The notes beneath the pieces were generated by a model that saw only the letters and a program-made list of their open reading frames with translations, was not told the DNA's origin and did not search any database. Below are positions 5,465 to 5,672 of a stretch of DNA of 5,672 bases, piece after piece (positions within the stretch are counted from its first letter, which is position 1; each line of letters opens with the position of its first letter). Made by a program: the position numbers and the translations under genes. Origin of the DNA: Schaalia odontolytica (lineage in GTDB: Bacteria; Actinomycetota; Actinomycetes; Actinomycetales; Actinomycetaceae); contig CATYYP010000126.1 of NCBI GenBank assembly GCA_958415245.1, forward strand, positions 1-5,672. Reading direction: 5' to 3'.

Positions 5465-5672
5465 TCAGGCAGTGAGGAAGTCCGCGTCGGGGCGGGCGCT
5501 CAGCGCCTTGGCGACGGCGCGGCGGAAGCGGTCGTTCATGGGAGGGAGCTGGTCGCCGCGGAAGAACACGGTCTCGCTGTTTTCGCCGTCGGCGGGGCTC
5601 GGCTCGCCGCTCACCCACTGCGCGGCGAAGGCGACGTCCAGGTAGGTGGTGACGTCTCCGTTGTAGTAGGTG
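5465..5672 (-). CDS. C-terminal part of a probable NUDIX hydrolase, truncated by the right edge
   Basis: The minus strand is open from the right edge (first full codon at 5671) to a TGA at 5467-5465. It gives 68 residues starting TYYNGDVTTYLDVAFAAQWV and ending AKALSARPDADFLTA. The pattern TTYLDVAFAAQWVSGEPSPADGE followed by a short E-x-V-F-F strand matches the region after the Nudix box in actinobacterial NUDIX hydrolases (YLD-x-x-F-x-x-x-WVSGE, then an acidic loop and a strand). The Nudix box itself lies outside the window, so catalysis cannot be checked. Such enzymes cleave nucleoside diphosphates linked to another moiety; the substrate is unknown. The frame at 5379-5618 that overlaps it is Arg/Pro-rich and is rejected. 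The gene lies upstream of ohr on the same strand, 109 bp away, too far for obvious coupling. Confidence 0.7.
   Translation of the reverse strand, partial: TYYNGDVTTYLDVAFAAQWVSGEPSPADGENSETVFFRGDQLPPMNDRFRRAVAKALSARPDADFLTA

Noticed and set aside
5379..5618. 79-codon minus-strand frame at the right edge
   Set aside because: Its Arg/Pro-rich translation is out of frame with the NUDIX-like sequence that runs through the same DNA.

Overview
The window has two parts with different base composition. Positions 1 to about 2400 are mid-GC (two sample 60-base blocks count 28/60 and 30/60 G+C). The rest is GC-rich (38/60 and 48/60 in two sample blocks), with strong G/C preference at third codon positions. 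The GC-rich part, its weak Shine-Dalgarno signals with hexamers placed as for leaderless transcription, and its gene types suggest a high-GC actinobacterium. Actinomyces/Schaalia is my guess from general resemblance, not a demonstrated assignment. The mid-GC part reads as acquired DNA.

Left part (1-2400), a defence island. The 3' end of an unrecognised plus-strand gene (1-180) runs off the left edge. It converges on a minus-strand restriction-modification operon. A C5-cytosine DNA methyltransferase (853-2040, possibly longer) is followed, with a 4-base ATGA overlap, by a GIY-YIG restriction endonuclease of the Eco29kI type (257-856). The family prototype cuts CCGCGG, so the two proteins are inferred to be a matched toxin and protector. 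Upstream of the methyltransferase, close to the GC boundary, lies an unexplained element at 2236-2397. It holds four copies of a degenerate 21-bp motif, two per strand, spaced 41-42 bp within each pair and placed symmetrically about position ~2317.

Junction (2371-2665). This very GC-rich stretch has no convincing gene. It holds a 31-bp direct repeat (30/31 identical, 109 bp apart) and a hairpin.

Right part (2666-5672), ordinary chromosomal genes. An aldo/keto reductase (minus) and an M18 aspartyl aminopeptidase (plus) diverge from a 46-bp spacer. Both starts have a TAnnnT hexamer exactly 6 nt before ATG, so both may be leaderless and their promoters overlap. The aminopeptidase converges on ohr (organic hydroperoxide resistance protein, minus), and a perfect 15-bp-stem hairpin lies between them. 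The ohr upstream region has a good candidate promoter with a small palindrome between -35 and -10. The right edge cuts a minus-strand gene whose C-terminal 68 residues look like a NUDIX hydrolase.

The restriction-modification pair works as a unit. The chromosomal genes to the right share no obvious pathway, although ohr and the aldo/keto reductase could both contribute to detoxifying reactive compounds.
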